A DNA stretch of 64,000 nt from Lentinus brumalis (Eukaryota; Basidiomycota; Agaricomycetes; Polyporales; Polyporaceae), in contig MARA01000042.1 in the NCBI GenBank assembly GCA_001792895.1, forward strand, positions 1 to 64,000, in the 5' to 3' direction. Positions 45,276-57,492 of the stretch are shown in pieces; the stretch's first letter is position 1, and every line of letters begins with the position of its first letter. Both the position numbers and the translations under genes were made by a program. Below the pieces are notes generated by a model. It was given only the letters and a program-made list of their open reading frames with translations, ran no database searches and was not told where the DNA came from.

Positions 45276-46022
45276 GTCTCGGCCGATCCGCACAAGCTCA
45301 GCAGTGAAGACGCAGGTCCGCCGCGCGTACATGCACAGGTTGTAGCAGCGTTGGACAGCCAGCTGTGGGGTACCTGCATTCATCCGCCGTCATCCTCATG
45401 TGATGCTTCAAATGAACGAAGGCCCGACGCACCCTGCCAGACACTCTATACGCGTCGCAATCAGCACGCCGTCGGGGATAACTCGCACGCACTCCCGCAG
45501 TGCAGAGCTCCGACCTCCCCGACGCTCGTGTACGTATGGGGGCGAACTCAACGCTGATCGCCCAGTCCCATTCACGTTGAGGGTCCCTGACGAACGCGGT
45601 CGAAGTCCGTCGCTTACATGAGGCGATCAGTGGTTAGAGCACCACTGAACCACAGATGTCGCAGTCTCTCGCTCCTCCCTGGTGAGTCGAAGAGCCATCA
45701 ATTCCAAATGCATTTCCGCGCTGAACACTGTGGCGAACGCGCTCAACACATAAGACATACATACCCGGGGCGCGTCCTGACAGCGAGTTTCCCGGCCTTC
45801 AAGTTCATCTTCCTCTGTGATGATGTCCACAGCAGGGCCTCGTATACATACAACCTCGAGGCTCGGGTACTGCTATGATACATGCGCGCGGGCGTGTTCT
45901 GAAAGCGTGCCTCGTCTTATCCTCAGGTTGTGGTACGTACGTCGTATTCGATATTTCGACTCTTGACCCTGAAACCCTCACCAGCTCCTGGTTCGACAGA
46001 ACCTCTATATGGGGAGGCACTC
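45276..46022. other. No gene recognised
   Basis: Short frames only, between the duplicated block and the lectin gene. Confidence 0.45.
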
Positions 46023-47386
46023 CTACATGAAGCCACGAGGGAGGGGATGCCACGTCTCCAGCTCAACCTACGAGCACAAGTCGTCAGCGAGGATTCCTCA
46101 ATCGTCGAGAGACTCGGAGCATACATGTGTACCATCGACACTGCTCCCCTCATTTCCAAGAGAAATCACGAAATTACTGCCTGGCCAGATGATTCTGACA
46201 GCCGTTTGTCAATGATATGGGCGTGACACGTTCACCATACGACACACGTACCTGATAGGTTGAAGATACGAAGACTCCGTCTCGCAGGGATACACATGTT
46301 GAACATGCCATGTAGCCGGCCGTGGACTCGCCACGATTCGTGTCCACTTCACTGGGGAGCCCTCGACCGACAGGTAGAGTGCTTCGCCATTTCTTCCCTG
46401 GAAGCAAGACCGGATGGCATGCCCATCACCACTCGGCACAAATTCCCACTGTCCGACAGTTCGGTGAGCACACGCACTGTACGTGCAGGAACGACACTGT
46501 TAACACGGTAGACACACCTTCCTATTTGACTCTCTGTGCCCGTCAGAGTAGCAACGGATTACTCGTCGTTCCTCCGTGTCCACGTCGAGGGACGTTTGTC
46601 CTTGGAGGTTGCGCAAGATATACGGACCATGAGAAGGTGCCCATGCCGTAGGCTGCACGTCGGACAGGCCACCAGGCACCACGCAGTCCGTATCGGAGCC
46701 TTCGAAGGTAGATGCAGGTTTCACGCAGGCCCGAGCCGGATCGTAGGGAGATGGAGGCGAGAAAACATCTCCTAGAGAGCATCTTGTGTAGGACCAGAAC
46801 TGACACATCCGCCACCGGTTCTCGTTCGTGCGCGGGCACAGAGTGATCTGCCAGTAAAAGAGTTGATCAGCTCCGAGCTGACAGACTCTATCGGAACCTA
46901 CCCCCGTATGAGGGCTTCCTCGTCCCTCGTCCAGGTCAACAACGACATCTGTCTTCGGCCATCGTATCCTAGATCAAGGAGGAGTATATAGCGTCAGTCT
47001 CCATAAAGACCGAAGTCAGAGGTACATACACCAGCCCGTGATCGGTGTCCTCTACCGTCCACCCCACGGGATGAGGGCCCACCACGAGCGGAGAATACCG
47101 GCGTATGCCAGCATCCGAAGGGCCGAGGAAAAGCTGAGCTCCATCCACGTCGCGTAGCATTGACATGATGGCGGAAGTACCGTCCCCGTGTGCGATGAAT
47201 TTCCACTGTAGCCGCGGTCAACAGCATGAGCAGGCGTTGAATCGCAAGATTGGTATTCACCTGCTGGTTCTCGTTGGCGCTGAAGAGGTTTCCTTTCACC
47301 GTCCCGTTGTGCCCTGCCCATACTTCCATGGCTGTGCCGCTCATGGCGTTCGTTAAAACGTAAGTCCCGGACGTGAGATGTGCCAT
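46023..47386 (-). CDS. Ricin-B-like beta-trefoil lectin-fold protein
   Basis: Seven exons join in frame: 47261..47386, 47030..47205, 46902..46968, 46518..46847, 46252..46448, 46125..46194, 46023..46067 (336 residues). The first unit (LTSGTYVLTNAMSGTAMEVW ... NENQQ|WKFIAHGDG) and a second unit (SHGPYILRNLQGQTSLDVD ... WEFVPSGDGHAIRS) show the G-x-Y-x-[IL]-x-N and [QK]-x-W-x-[FL] signatures of ricin-B-type beta-trefoil domains. The end (IIWPGSNFVISLGNEGSSVD) resembles the start of a further unit. There is no signal peptide and no catalytic domain, so it resembles the cytoplasmic fruiting-body lectins of mushrooms. Sugar binding is not shown. The ends of exons 4 and 7 are the least certain. Confidence 0.75.
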
Positions 47387-49660
47387 GCTGGACACCGAGA
47401 AGTTTGAACACAAGAGGTGGCAGAACAGCGCTCGGACTGTCGGACATAACTCTTAAGCAGAGGCGGTTCAGCAGAGGTCTACCGCAGCCTACCGCAGCCG
47501 CACATGCCTGCCGGCAGGCTCACGCTGAACACGCTATCGCCGCATCGCACCATGTCAATTCAACGAAGTCCGCAAGATCAAAGCTTGGATTCGATCCTCG
47601 TCAGTACGCTGCGATGGAAGATTCCCTCAACCCTGGCAGGACAGAAAGATTCGGATATGGCGTGTACTCTCGTTAACGGCGCAGTCGGCTTTTGCCTCCC
47701 ACTCGGTGCGGCTGACGGAGGTACGTCCACTCCATCGACATTCCAGACAAACGTTATCGACCGATTTGTGTAGATACAGCTTACCGGTGATTCGAGACAC
47801 ACCGCCACGTCCTAGAGGGACGCTCATCCCTGGCTGAACCGCACAAGCACGAACTCACTTCTCTACTTCCTGCCGCTTCTGCGTCGGCGCAAAAAACCAG
47901 CTGATGGCTCATACGATTTCCTGGTCCCAGAGTTATCGAACTCCGCGCTCCACGCCCTACGAAGACTGCGCTCGCCCTGTGCGTGTCGTCATTCGCTATA
48001 CAGACCGCGCACTTCATCCACGCTGATCTTCGCCCACCCTATTTGACTTCAGTCCGCCAAGAGGAAGTCCGCAGACTACGGGGGCACAAATATGAGGCAG
48101 GTTCAGGTAAGGAAGGTCAATGCGGACGGAGGATTAGGACACAGTGCGGAGGATGGCCGTGCGCTGATGTCATCACGACGCGCAAACCACGGCGGGCGGC
48201 GTAAGTGGATCAACACATGTCGAAGATCGTCCAAAATCTGGGCGGGGTCGTGGCTTTGCGTTCAGAACGACTCTCAAAGTCGATGAGAAGCTGGAGACGG
48301 GTCGCAGCGGGATTAAAAATTCCCGACACTGCCCACATCGTGCCGAGTGTAAGCAACAAGTTGGGTCCTTGCGAGCGGGCATATGAAAAATTGCCCTGCG
48401 TGACGCAGCCTGACTCCGCGTACTTATATGGCGTAAGCTCGACATCCATGCGTGGCAACGGTGCGAAACTGTAGAAGCATCGAGCACCGCTTGAAGTGGA
48501 GTAGCACAAGAAGGGGCGGCATTGCGAGCAGTGACGGTTCTGCAGTAAACTGTAACTCACCTATCCAATTCCCGTCCGAGGCTCCCTCCTTGTCAGAATC
48601 TTCCGGCCAGCCTTCCTCGAGCGACTTTGCATCGCGAATCATCTAACTATGCAGAAAGTCATCCGTCTATGCAGCTCAAAATAGTGGATGTCTTAGTCAC
48701 AGTGAAAGGGAAATGAGTCAGTGAAGCCGGTGGATATGTACGTACTTTTGCTTGGCCCGGGCATGTTCTCCAAGAGAAAACAGGTCGACCAGTAGCCATA
48801 CTTGACGTGGTCCGTCTGTCGGGCATATGTACCTAGCCATCAGAAATGCATGTAAGTATTTCGACTTGAGACGCGCACAACAACCGTGGGCGCTTAGTCA
48901 CTCTTCCTACGACTGCATACATCGATTTCTTCTAAACCACACTGCGCTCGAAGTCAAGGTCTTCACGATCGTAAACGCACCGCTGATGCGTCGAGTACCA
49001 TGGCCGCCCAACTCCGGAGCGGACGACTCACCACTGTACATGACAGATATGTACCAAAACCGTGCCAGTGTGGTTAATGCTGCCTCCTCAGCCGCTGCGT
49101 ACGTCGTTCTTTGCCACTCGCTCTCGGAAGTTATTAGGGCAGGAGCTCGGTCGCTCGTGCAAGTCAACGTGACCCGGGTACGGCTCATGCATAGCGGCGT
49201 TGGAGGGAGGGATGGGCGAGGTGGAAGGAGTGGCTGCTGCATGCTGATTGCGGTGCTGCTGGTACGTTCGGGATCTTGACTTCGGATTTCGTGTCACCTA
49301 CCTCTTGCACTCTGCAAATGTGTCAAGCCTGAGCAACGTCGAGCGAGCACAAAGACAGGGTCGACAAGCCGGATGAAAGTCTCGCTCTACATGCTTGCTA
49401 TATGCATCTCAATTGCGCATGCTGTCAGCCTCATAGGTACCGATCAATACCCTGTGGATATGCATACACGGTCATCTCACAGAAGCTCACTGCAGACTCA
49501 AGATCGAATTTCTATGATCACACGGTATGAGGTATGATAGAACTTGTTTTCGGGCACTTTCAATCTGACTGAGCATAGCATCTAGCTAGACAAAAGGAGT
49601 CATATGCGCCACGTCCTCTCCACTCCTCTATTGGTAGCAACGTCCGTCGAGATGACCGTC
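47387..49660. other. No gene recognised; left part of copy 4 flank is duplicated
   Basis: Open but unmatched minus-strand frames at 48210-48560 and plus-strand frames at 48827-49279. About 49510-49590 (GGTATGAGGTATG, then GCATCTAGCTA) resembles 43590-43660 beyond copy 3, so some 3' flank was duplicated with the gene. Confidence 0.4.
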
Positions 49661-50571
49661 TCAATCGAGGCGGACGAGGATGGCGTGCGGGTGGTAGTCG
49701 CCGCGACGCGCCGGGATGCCCGCTGTGAGGGTCTCGACGCCGTTGAGGATGGACGTCGGCGTGACAGGCAGCATCTGGGTGATGCTGGCCGCCGGCGTCG
49801 AGACCGGGAGAGTGATAGAGGGCGTGTGGCCGATGGGGGCGCTGACCGGGAGCGAGATCGACGGTGCGCTCACAGGGAGTGAGGGCGAGAGCGCACTGAG
49901 CGGGAGCGAGGGCGCGCCGATCGGGAGTGCAGGGACGCTCGGCGCACTCACAGGGAGCGAGGGCGCAGCGGCGAGAGGCGAGTCGACCGGCAGCGGGGGC
50001 GCACTGACGGCGGGTGCGCTGACCGGAAGAGTGGGCACAGCAACGGACGGCACACCAAGCGACGGTGCGCCGACGGCGGGGTGGCTATCGGACCGCGCCG
50101 CAATGGAGGGCGCCGCAACTGAAGGAGTGCTCATGGCAGGGACGCTCACAGGGAGCGAGGGCAGTCCTTTGGTAGGAAGCGCGTCGACGGGCGCACTGAC
50201 GGGCGCACTGACAGCAGGGATGGAAGGAGCCGCGATGGGCAGTCCAGCAGGGATAGAAGGAGCCGCGATGGGCAGTCCCGAAGGGATGGTGACCGGAAGG
50301 CCAGCTGCGTCGATAGACAGGCTTACGGCTATCGTCGGTATGCTGACTGGAATTCCGACAGACGGGATGACCGACGGCGCACCGACCAGCGGGCTAACCG
50401 AAGGGGCGCTGACTCCGCTCACCGGGAGCGAAGGGATAGCAGGGACGCCTGAGAGGGACAACAGGTAAGTCTCGTAGTCACGACGAAGCATGACGTGCAC
50501 TTACTCTGCGCACCAGCACAGACAGCGAGGACAACAACGGTCGCGAGGGTGGAGAACTTCGTGGAGAACAT
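49661..50571 (-). CDS. Secreted Ser/Leu/Pro/Val-repeat protein, copy 4
   Basis: Exons 50505..50571 and 49661..50448 with a 56-bp intron give 284 residues, the shortest copy. The signal peptide differs from the others by Thr3 to Ser. It lacks the block of SLPVSAPSS units present in copies 1-3, having ISLPV-free sequence IPTIAVSLSIDAAGLPVT instead, and carries a local duplication (GLPIAAPSIPA twice, near 50215-50285). The tail is ARRGDYHPHAILVRLD. The TATATA near 50676 again lies about 104 bp from the ATG. Frame intact. Confidence 0.85.
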
Positions 50572-52016
50572 GGTGAGTGTTACGAAAGGGTTTGAAGTTC
50601 GACGTGGAGCGTTGTGTGTATGAGCAGAAGGAGCTGGTTTGTGAAGATGGAGATTCAGCAGGAACGCTTGGCCTTATATACGTTTCAGGCCCTCTCCTTG
50701 GTGAGCACCTCCTGACTGGACTTCGTGTCTCTCTCTTTTCGCCGCTCAGTCTCCCGCTGCTCAGTGCATTGGTTCCGACGCTCGTTCCGAGGATTGCAAG
50801 ACCCGGCTAGTCGAAGCCTGCAGTGCGGTTCGTTTCGCTCCTGGTCCGTGTCACCATTGGCGGTCCAAATTGAAACGGACTTCGCGTCACCCCGCGCCGC
50901 TGGTGCTGGCTTCTCTCCGGTCCGCAATGCGGTACGTGGACATCTTAGTCGGTCCCACTGTTAGCAGTCCAGATTGAAACGGATCTGACATGCCACGCTA
51001 GTGCGGCGCAGAGGCACGATTCACGTCGCGGTATTGGTGCTTCATGCGCGACATCCGACAGTCGTTCTGAACTGTACCCGATGACCTAGCAAGCGCTGGG
51101 TGGTGCAATGCCTGCCCGTCGATGCAGTTGTCCGAGTCGGTGGTCGAAGTCGAAATTCAACTCTGCCGTGCGCGCTTACATGCCACTTCCAGCGACCGGA
51201 AACTAAGTCCGCGCTCGTCCGCTTCATCTGGGTCGAAGTTGCACTCGCTTTCCACGGGGTCGCCACCCTGTCTGAACATTCTGATATGACCTGTGCATGT
51301 ACGACCCTGTTTGGGCTATATGCCTTCATCCATGCCTGACTGACGACCACGGTCCCGTTGACAGAACTTAATAGCGCGTCCTGCCCTTGCCAGGCTGTTT
51401 GAGGGGTTCACCTCAACTTCCACCCCTCACGTCGTAAGGAGGAAGACGACAGAAGACCGGAGGCTCGCTACGGTCTGATCATGTCATAAATGCATCGCTC
51501 AGGGCGACTGACAGTTCATTCTCATCTTCCCCATCGCTTTAAGTATCTTAGCACCTGCGCCCTGTGCCGATGTGCCGGTGAAGCCGACTCTGGGATAGGG
51601 AAACTAGGTTCTGCTCCGCATGCAAACCTATGCGAATGCGTCTAATCTAGCAAAACAGCGGGAGACGCTCTGAAACGCATGTGGTAATAGGCACAGCAGC
51701 TCGATAACATCCGTGGATCGTCACAACGCACTGCTTCGCTCATCCTTCTACACCGCAACCAGCAGATTTGACGCATGGTCCCTAAAGCTGGAATCAGCGC
51801 CCACGAACATATTCAGTTCGAAACCAGCAGGTACTTGATGATGACGTCCAACTTTAACTGCGCATAGGCTTCTGCGAGGACAGGCTCATTACGGTGAGCT
51901 CCAACCTCCCCTCGAGCTCATAATCCCTTTCTATAAAGGCTTTCACGCTTTCATGTGTATCATGTACACCAACGACAAACTTCCTCCTCTCGGAAATTCG
52001 CTGCCTGCTCTTCGCT
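50572..52016. other. Upstream region of copy 4 with degenerate repeat units
   Basis: The core promoter lies at 50675-50710. Further upstream, AAATTGAAACGGAC (about 50866) and GTCCAGATTGAAACGGAT (about 50960) recur about 90 bp apart, with a weaker copy near 51145. No gene recognised. Confidence 0.5.
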
Positions 52017-53729
52017 ATGAGCTCAATACCCTCCACCGAGGTCGCTCAGCTTGTCGCGCTCCTCTCGAATATGTAAGTCTTCGCGAGTTCCCCTCATTAC
52101 CCCTTTCTTCCTGACGGCTCTACTTATCCCTACCAGAAACACTTCAAACCTCTGCGTGGTCGCAATCATCTGTTCGTAGTTGAGAGACTCCGCTGGGTCG
52201 CGCGACACTCACTGTCCACAGCTCTTCTTGTATTCGAATGGGCGATCACGTTTGGGCGAGAGGTCGACCTCTACTGGAGAGACAAGTTCTCGGCAGCAAC
52301 GATCCTGTTCCTGCTGAACAGGTACATACCTATCGTGTATATTGCCTCGAGTTTTGCGGGAGGAGTAGTGACGAGCGATGCGGTAAGTGACGCATCTCCA
52401 ATGTTATTGCCAACCCTTGGGACTTACGAAATGTTGCAGAGGTAGTAGTTCCGACTTGCCGGCAGATGTCAGTGGAACTGACGAAGTCATATCTTCAGCT
52501 GCAACGCGTCGGTCGCAGCTTCTATCGCGCTTAACTTGCTCCAGTATGTCCCGTGGACCCGTGAGTCGAGTTGTCTATACTTGAGACACCTTCCCTTACC
52601 TCGCTCAGTCTTCTCAACTTTACGCGTATATGCTATATGCGGGAGACGTTGGTACTTGGCTGCGCCTATCCTCCTTTTCTCTGGCTTCCCAATCGTACTC
52701 AACTTGGTTAGTAATGACCTCCATGGGATGCTTTGCTTAGGACTGAATATGTGCTCCAGCTCCACTACCGCTGGGAACACGGAGAGCTGATCCCGGTGCT
52801 CGGATGCGAGGGGCTATCAACGGTGCCTCCCGAGCTCTCGATCATGTACGTGCTGAGTTCTGGATTCGAGGCAGAATTGTTCTGAAAATCCCGTAGATGT
52901 AAGTCGTCCGAGACAATACTATCATGCCCAAGTGGATCACGAGGTTCCTTTCAGTCACGATCGTTTCCCGCTCATCCCTCATCATGGCGGACGCACTCGT
53001 GGTGCTCTTCACCTGGTTGGCGACGTACAAGTCTGTTCGGATTGACGAGCTTCGCATGAATCTGCCGACATTCTCCAGGTTGCTTCTAGTTGACGGTGAG
53101 TTCCAAGTCAAATCCTCGCTATATCTCAATGATGACCGTTCACTGTAGGGACGATCTATTTCGTGTGAGTTCCAAATCATCGCTCATGCTTTGATTCTCA
53201 TCTCCGAGCTGATTTCGACGCAGTATCCTGACAATTCTGCACGCTATGCATCTTGTGCTCACTATACTGTCGGTGAGTCGAGTCGTATTCATCACTAGGC
53301 CAGCCGAGTAACTCATAGAAGCATTCTCGCAGATTGCTGTCGGAGAGTCTCAGACGAGCTACATCATCAGTTTCACGGAGCCGTGCGTCTCAGCTTGACC
53401 TCGTTTCTCAAAGCTGACGTCCTGTCATGTTTACCAGCATCACGGCAATCCTTGTCTCGAGGTTCCTAATGAACCTTCAGGAAGTCAAGAGACGCACCCA
53501 ACATCAGCAATCGCTGGACTCGTTCCAGCCTTCGATCGAATTCAGCCGAGTTCTAGGCGCGATAGAGTCTACTCTGCGGCCAGATGACTTCTGGCCTCCA
53601 AGTGGCGAGGTACCTGGGGAGAAGCCGGCGGGCGAACATGATGAACACGCCGATAATGATGCCTATTCCGTCGTGCTCGACCGTCGATTATCCGAAGGAT
53701 CATCTGAATGCGCCGCCGACCACGTTTGA
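52017..53729 (+). CDS. DUF6533-type multi-pass membrane protein
   Basis: Exons read as 52017..52072, 52137..52171, 52222..52382, 52442..52467, 52499..52560, 52609..52706, 52760..52845, 52955..53095, 53149..53164, 53224..53272, 53333..53382 and 53438..53729. The DUF6533 core is ALLVFEWAITFGREVDLYWR-like (FEWAITFGREVDLYWRDK), followed by several hydrophobic helices (VFSTLRVYAI-like FSTLRVYAICGRRW; ADALVVLFTWLATYK; ILHAMHLVLTILS) and the cytoplasmic tail after ILVSRFLMNLQEV. The joins at 52172-52221 (donor GTTCGT) and 52846-52954 are uncertain, and the latter is out of phase as written. The family is fungal and membrane-bound with no known function. It is a paralogue of the broken gene at 14165-17645. 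Confidence 0.75.
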
Positions 53730-54168
53730 GAGGAAGCGAACGCGAAAGGCCGGCCTTGCTGCCTACCGATACCTCCGCCACGCTCCCAACGGTCTGACGC
53801 TTCTTGGCGTGTCGTCGGCCGTACGGCCTCCATTGCTATGCACACTTCTATTCCATATTGTGAATATGGTCCGAAGGCTGACATGCATCGGAAGTAAATG
53901 GATCGAACTGTTGTATGTGTGCCTTGTAAGCTGAGACATTTGATGTATCTATATATCATCGTACATGACTGTAACAGGCCCCGCGAGCCTCTTTCACGCT
54001 ATGGGCTGTCGGCCCTGAGTCAATGAGTGTGCGGAGGAGATTGGGAGAAGTCGACAAGAACGTGCGATAGCGCATACGTACTTTCAGCCAAAGAAAAGTA
54101 CAAGGATATCAATTACATGCATGAGTAGCAAACAGTGTCCAGCGATATTCGAGTCAGATGTCTATCAG
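53730..54168. other. Convergent intergenic region
   Basis: Nothing recognised. Confidence 0.5.
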
Positions 54169-56979
54169 CTAGTCCACATTCTCGCTGCGACGACCTCCCT
54201 TCGACCTCTTGCTCGATCTGCTCCTGCCACTTCCGGAGGCCTCAGGTACAGCAGGCTCCTCAGCCTTGCGTTTCCGGGAAGACGATGACGAGCTCGGCTT
54301 CGAGCCACTGGAGCCTGAGGGAGCACCAGAAGCGGCGGCCGTTCCACTACGTTGCCCTTGTGAGCGCAGACGTGCCTTGTAGCTCGTCAGAATCTCGGAT
54401 GGCGGCGGCATCCTCTCAGCATCGAATCGTGGAGCGCCGTCGCCTGTCTTCTTGGAGATTGGGGCCTTTGGCGCGGTGCCGGCGGGATCGTACATGACTC
54501 CAGCAACACTGGCGTGTGACTTGTCGAGCCATGTGCAGGGGAGGAGATCATCATTGTCTGGCCAGCCGGGAGATGCGAGAGCCTCGTCGAACAGCTGGAG
54601 TACCTGATCGTAGGTCATCGGGTCGGGTTTGAAGAACTTCCAGCCGTTGCTCCTGACCACAAGCCCGGCCATGTCACGGACCAACTTGACGAGAGGCTCG
54701 TTCCCGGGGATTTCCCACTGGTCGACTACCCATTGGAGCCACTCGTTCTTGAGCGCGGCGCTGGTGAAGTCGCTCTCGTGAAAGAAAACTCCCTGAGCGC
54801 TGGCCCGCGACAGATTGTGAGCCGTGTGCCGCAGAACAACCCATACTAGGATCCAGTAGACCGATTCGAGGTCGTGATGTACACCATGGACCACACGGCC
54901 ACGCAGGATCGCAAGAGCCAGGAAGTAGTACGTGCCCTGCAGATACTATCGTTAGTGATACTTACATGGGCGCAACGATGGGGGGGCCACGCACAGTCCG
55001 TTCTTCGTTGTCTTTCAACTTGATGTCTACGTCCGTCCTCTCGATGCCGTCAATGTCGGCACAACTTGCATCTGAGTACGTAGGCACTTCGTCCCCCGGC
55101 GCGACGTCCGTCATAGCACTGTAGTCGAAATCGTGAATGAAGCCGACAAAGCTTCCATCCTCGGCCTCGTCAACGATCAAGACATTCCCAACGCTCATGT
55201 CGCGGTGAAGAACACCAGCCTTCTCGAACGCGAGCCTGTGGTCTAGACGCAAGTCAGGACACGTCTTAAGCACATAGGCGCGAGACATACCTATCACCGC
55301 ATCTCTCAGAGCGCGAACGAGCTCCTTTGTGTTCTTTGCTTTCGTCAGGGGGCGCCCAACATCGTCAATGACCAGACGCATGTGGCTGCGCTCATGAAAC
55401 GTGCGTTTCTTCACATCACCGATGGCCCAGGAAAACGTTTGGTGTTGGGGATATTGGTGAGGGTAGACAGGAGCTGGGGTAGAGAGCGATGAGAGATCGC
55501 TATAAGACGGGAGTTGGAGGCGTACCTTGGGGCTGAGATGACTTTTCTTTACCCGCTGACGATGCCGCTGGCAGCGGATGAGAGGGTAATCTAATCGCGC
55601 GATCCTCGGGAGTCATAATGGAAGCATTCGCGTTCGACCTCTCCCATTCAAGGACATCGAGCTGTCCGAGATCACCACCACAGACGAGCTTCGGAAGCCC
55701 GAAGCGATCCTTCTCCGGTATCTTGTCAGACAGTCTCTTGTAAAATGCTTCCTCGGGGGTCCGCACAACCTGTCGCCATGCTTCCTTCATTATCCTAGGC
55801 TTCGCTATCAAGTCCTCGCCTTGCTCTGGATCATCGATGAGACGGCCGTCGGGGCCTGGTGTCCGCGTGTCCTCGATGGTAAGCCAGACCATCGTCGCCC
55901 GAGAGAAGAGCCGCGAGTTGACGTCGAGAAGCCGGTAGAGGATGTACGGTCGCATGCTGGTCCCCTCCGCACCGCTCGGAACCAAGACCCTGCGACCTTT
56001 GTGGATCTCCTTGAGGGCGGTGTCGACGTCGCGGACCTTAGCACGAGTGAGCTGCTCCTTGATCCAGTCCTGATCATCAACCGTGAGTGGTCTAACGGTA
56101 GGATCGGCACCAGCAACTAACGCGCCAGGGGAACATGGATGCGTGAAGTGCCATAGAAAGCGCTGGATGTATTCGGCTTTCTCATGGATGGGGAAAGCAG
56201 GGGAGACAAGCGCAGAGGTATGGTCGTACTTGATCACCCGTACGATGTCACCGTAGACACCGATGACGAAGGCGGAAAGGAAGCCATGAGCCAAGAGGAG
56301 GTTTCGTGCGTTTCGGGCACTCTGGACGGCGGTTCCGGCGTTGACACCACCCTCTCGAGGGTAGGGATCTTCTTCACGGGTCGGCTTCCCCTCGATGACC
56401 ATCGCAATGTGTTGCCAGGGCGAGGTCTTCATGTCGCTAGAAGATATGGGGGATCCGGGAAAGGAGACGCAGATATCTGGGTACGTCCATGAATTTGGCT
56501 TCACGCAGTCGCCAAAGGGGAAGTTCATGCGGGTGCCGTGGGTGTTGTAGAAGTGAAGCTTCTTGTCGCCAAAGTCGGTGACAACTTTGTTCAATCCCGC
56601 GATCTGCAACCACCTCAGTTGGATACAACAACAACGAACAGACTGTACTCACCAGTCCGTCATAGCTGAACACTTCCTTCCCTTTCGCCGGTTGAAACGA
56701 TGAGAAGGCATCGGTGATGTCGTTCATCGGCTCATATGGAACAGAGGATGGGAGGAGATCGTCGAGAAATTCATCGAAGTGACCCGGGAACCATTGAATA
56801 CGATCAGTGATCTCGACACGCCAGTTCTCGGCGGCGGTTTCTTTCGTTGAATAATCCTCTGCCGGGCAAACGGAGTGAGCATTGCCCATCTCAGAGCGAG
56901 AGGAGGTGAAGGTGTCCGCCATACCTGAGCTTCCGGAGCAGCTGCGAGCGCTGCTTATCGAGGCAGTAGAGATTGACAT
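54169..56979 (-). CDS. FunK1-type fungal protein kinase
   Basis: Five exons join in frame: 56653..56979, 55526..56603, 55291..55473, 54995..55242, 54169..54936, giving 867 residues from the ATG at 56979. The N-terminal half is the FunK1-specific region (HFYNTHGTRMNFPFG, PWQHIAMVIEGKPT). The kinase catalytic loop is HRDMSVGNVLI (about 570) and the metal-binding motif reads DFDYS where most kinases have DFG; DFD is usual in FunK1 proteins. The C-lobe includes GTYYFLALAIL and HHDLESVYWILVW. The tail is disordered, rich in Ser and basic residues (SRKRKAEEP, SSKRSKGGRRS), and could carry a nuclear signal. FunK1 kinases are expanded in mushroom-forming fungi and linked to multicellularity; the substrate is unknown. 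Confidence 0.9.
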
Positions 56980-57492
56980 TTTGAAGGTAAGCGAGGGTGG
57001 TGGTTGAGTGGCTGCGGAGAACAGTGGGTCGGTGCGCAAGTCCTACGTAGCCATAGGCGAACAATTCTACTATCAGTTCCGACGCTCGAGATATAGCAAA
57101 GGGCAGAGTGCTCACGTTGTATGGTCAGTTAGCAGATGATGTTCAAGTTCAAACACTGGAGCGCTCGACCGCCTACATAGGTGTTGCCGAGCGCCCGAAG
57201 CCTTAACCACCAATCAAGTGACTAGTACGGTTGCGGCCATTCGGTATGTTCCCAAGACCTCCCAGGACTGCGAAAGGAAGAAGAATGAACGAGGAGGGAG
57301 CGTCCAGCCTCTCCCCATTCGAAGCTCTGCCGAAACACGCAGGTATTCGTACTGTAGCAGATGCCCGCGAGGGAATAGTAAACGTAGAGTTGATCGTCTC
57401 CTCCGAACTGCTCGCCAGACCTACTTACATCCTATGCGTGTTCTGTATCTTACAAAGTACAACATCTGGAAAGTATTCAAGCACGTTCATGT
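56980..57492. other. FunK1 promoter region
   Basis: Nothing beyond the presumed promoter is recognised. Confidence 0.5.
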
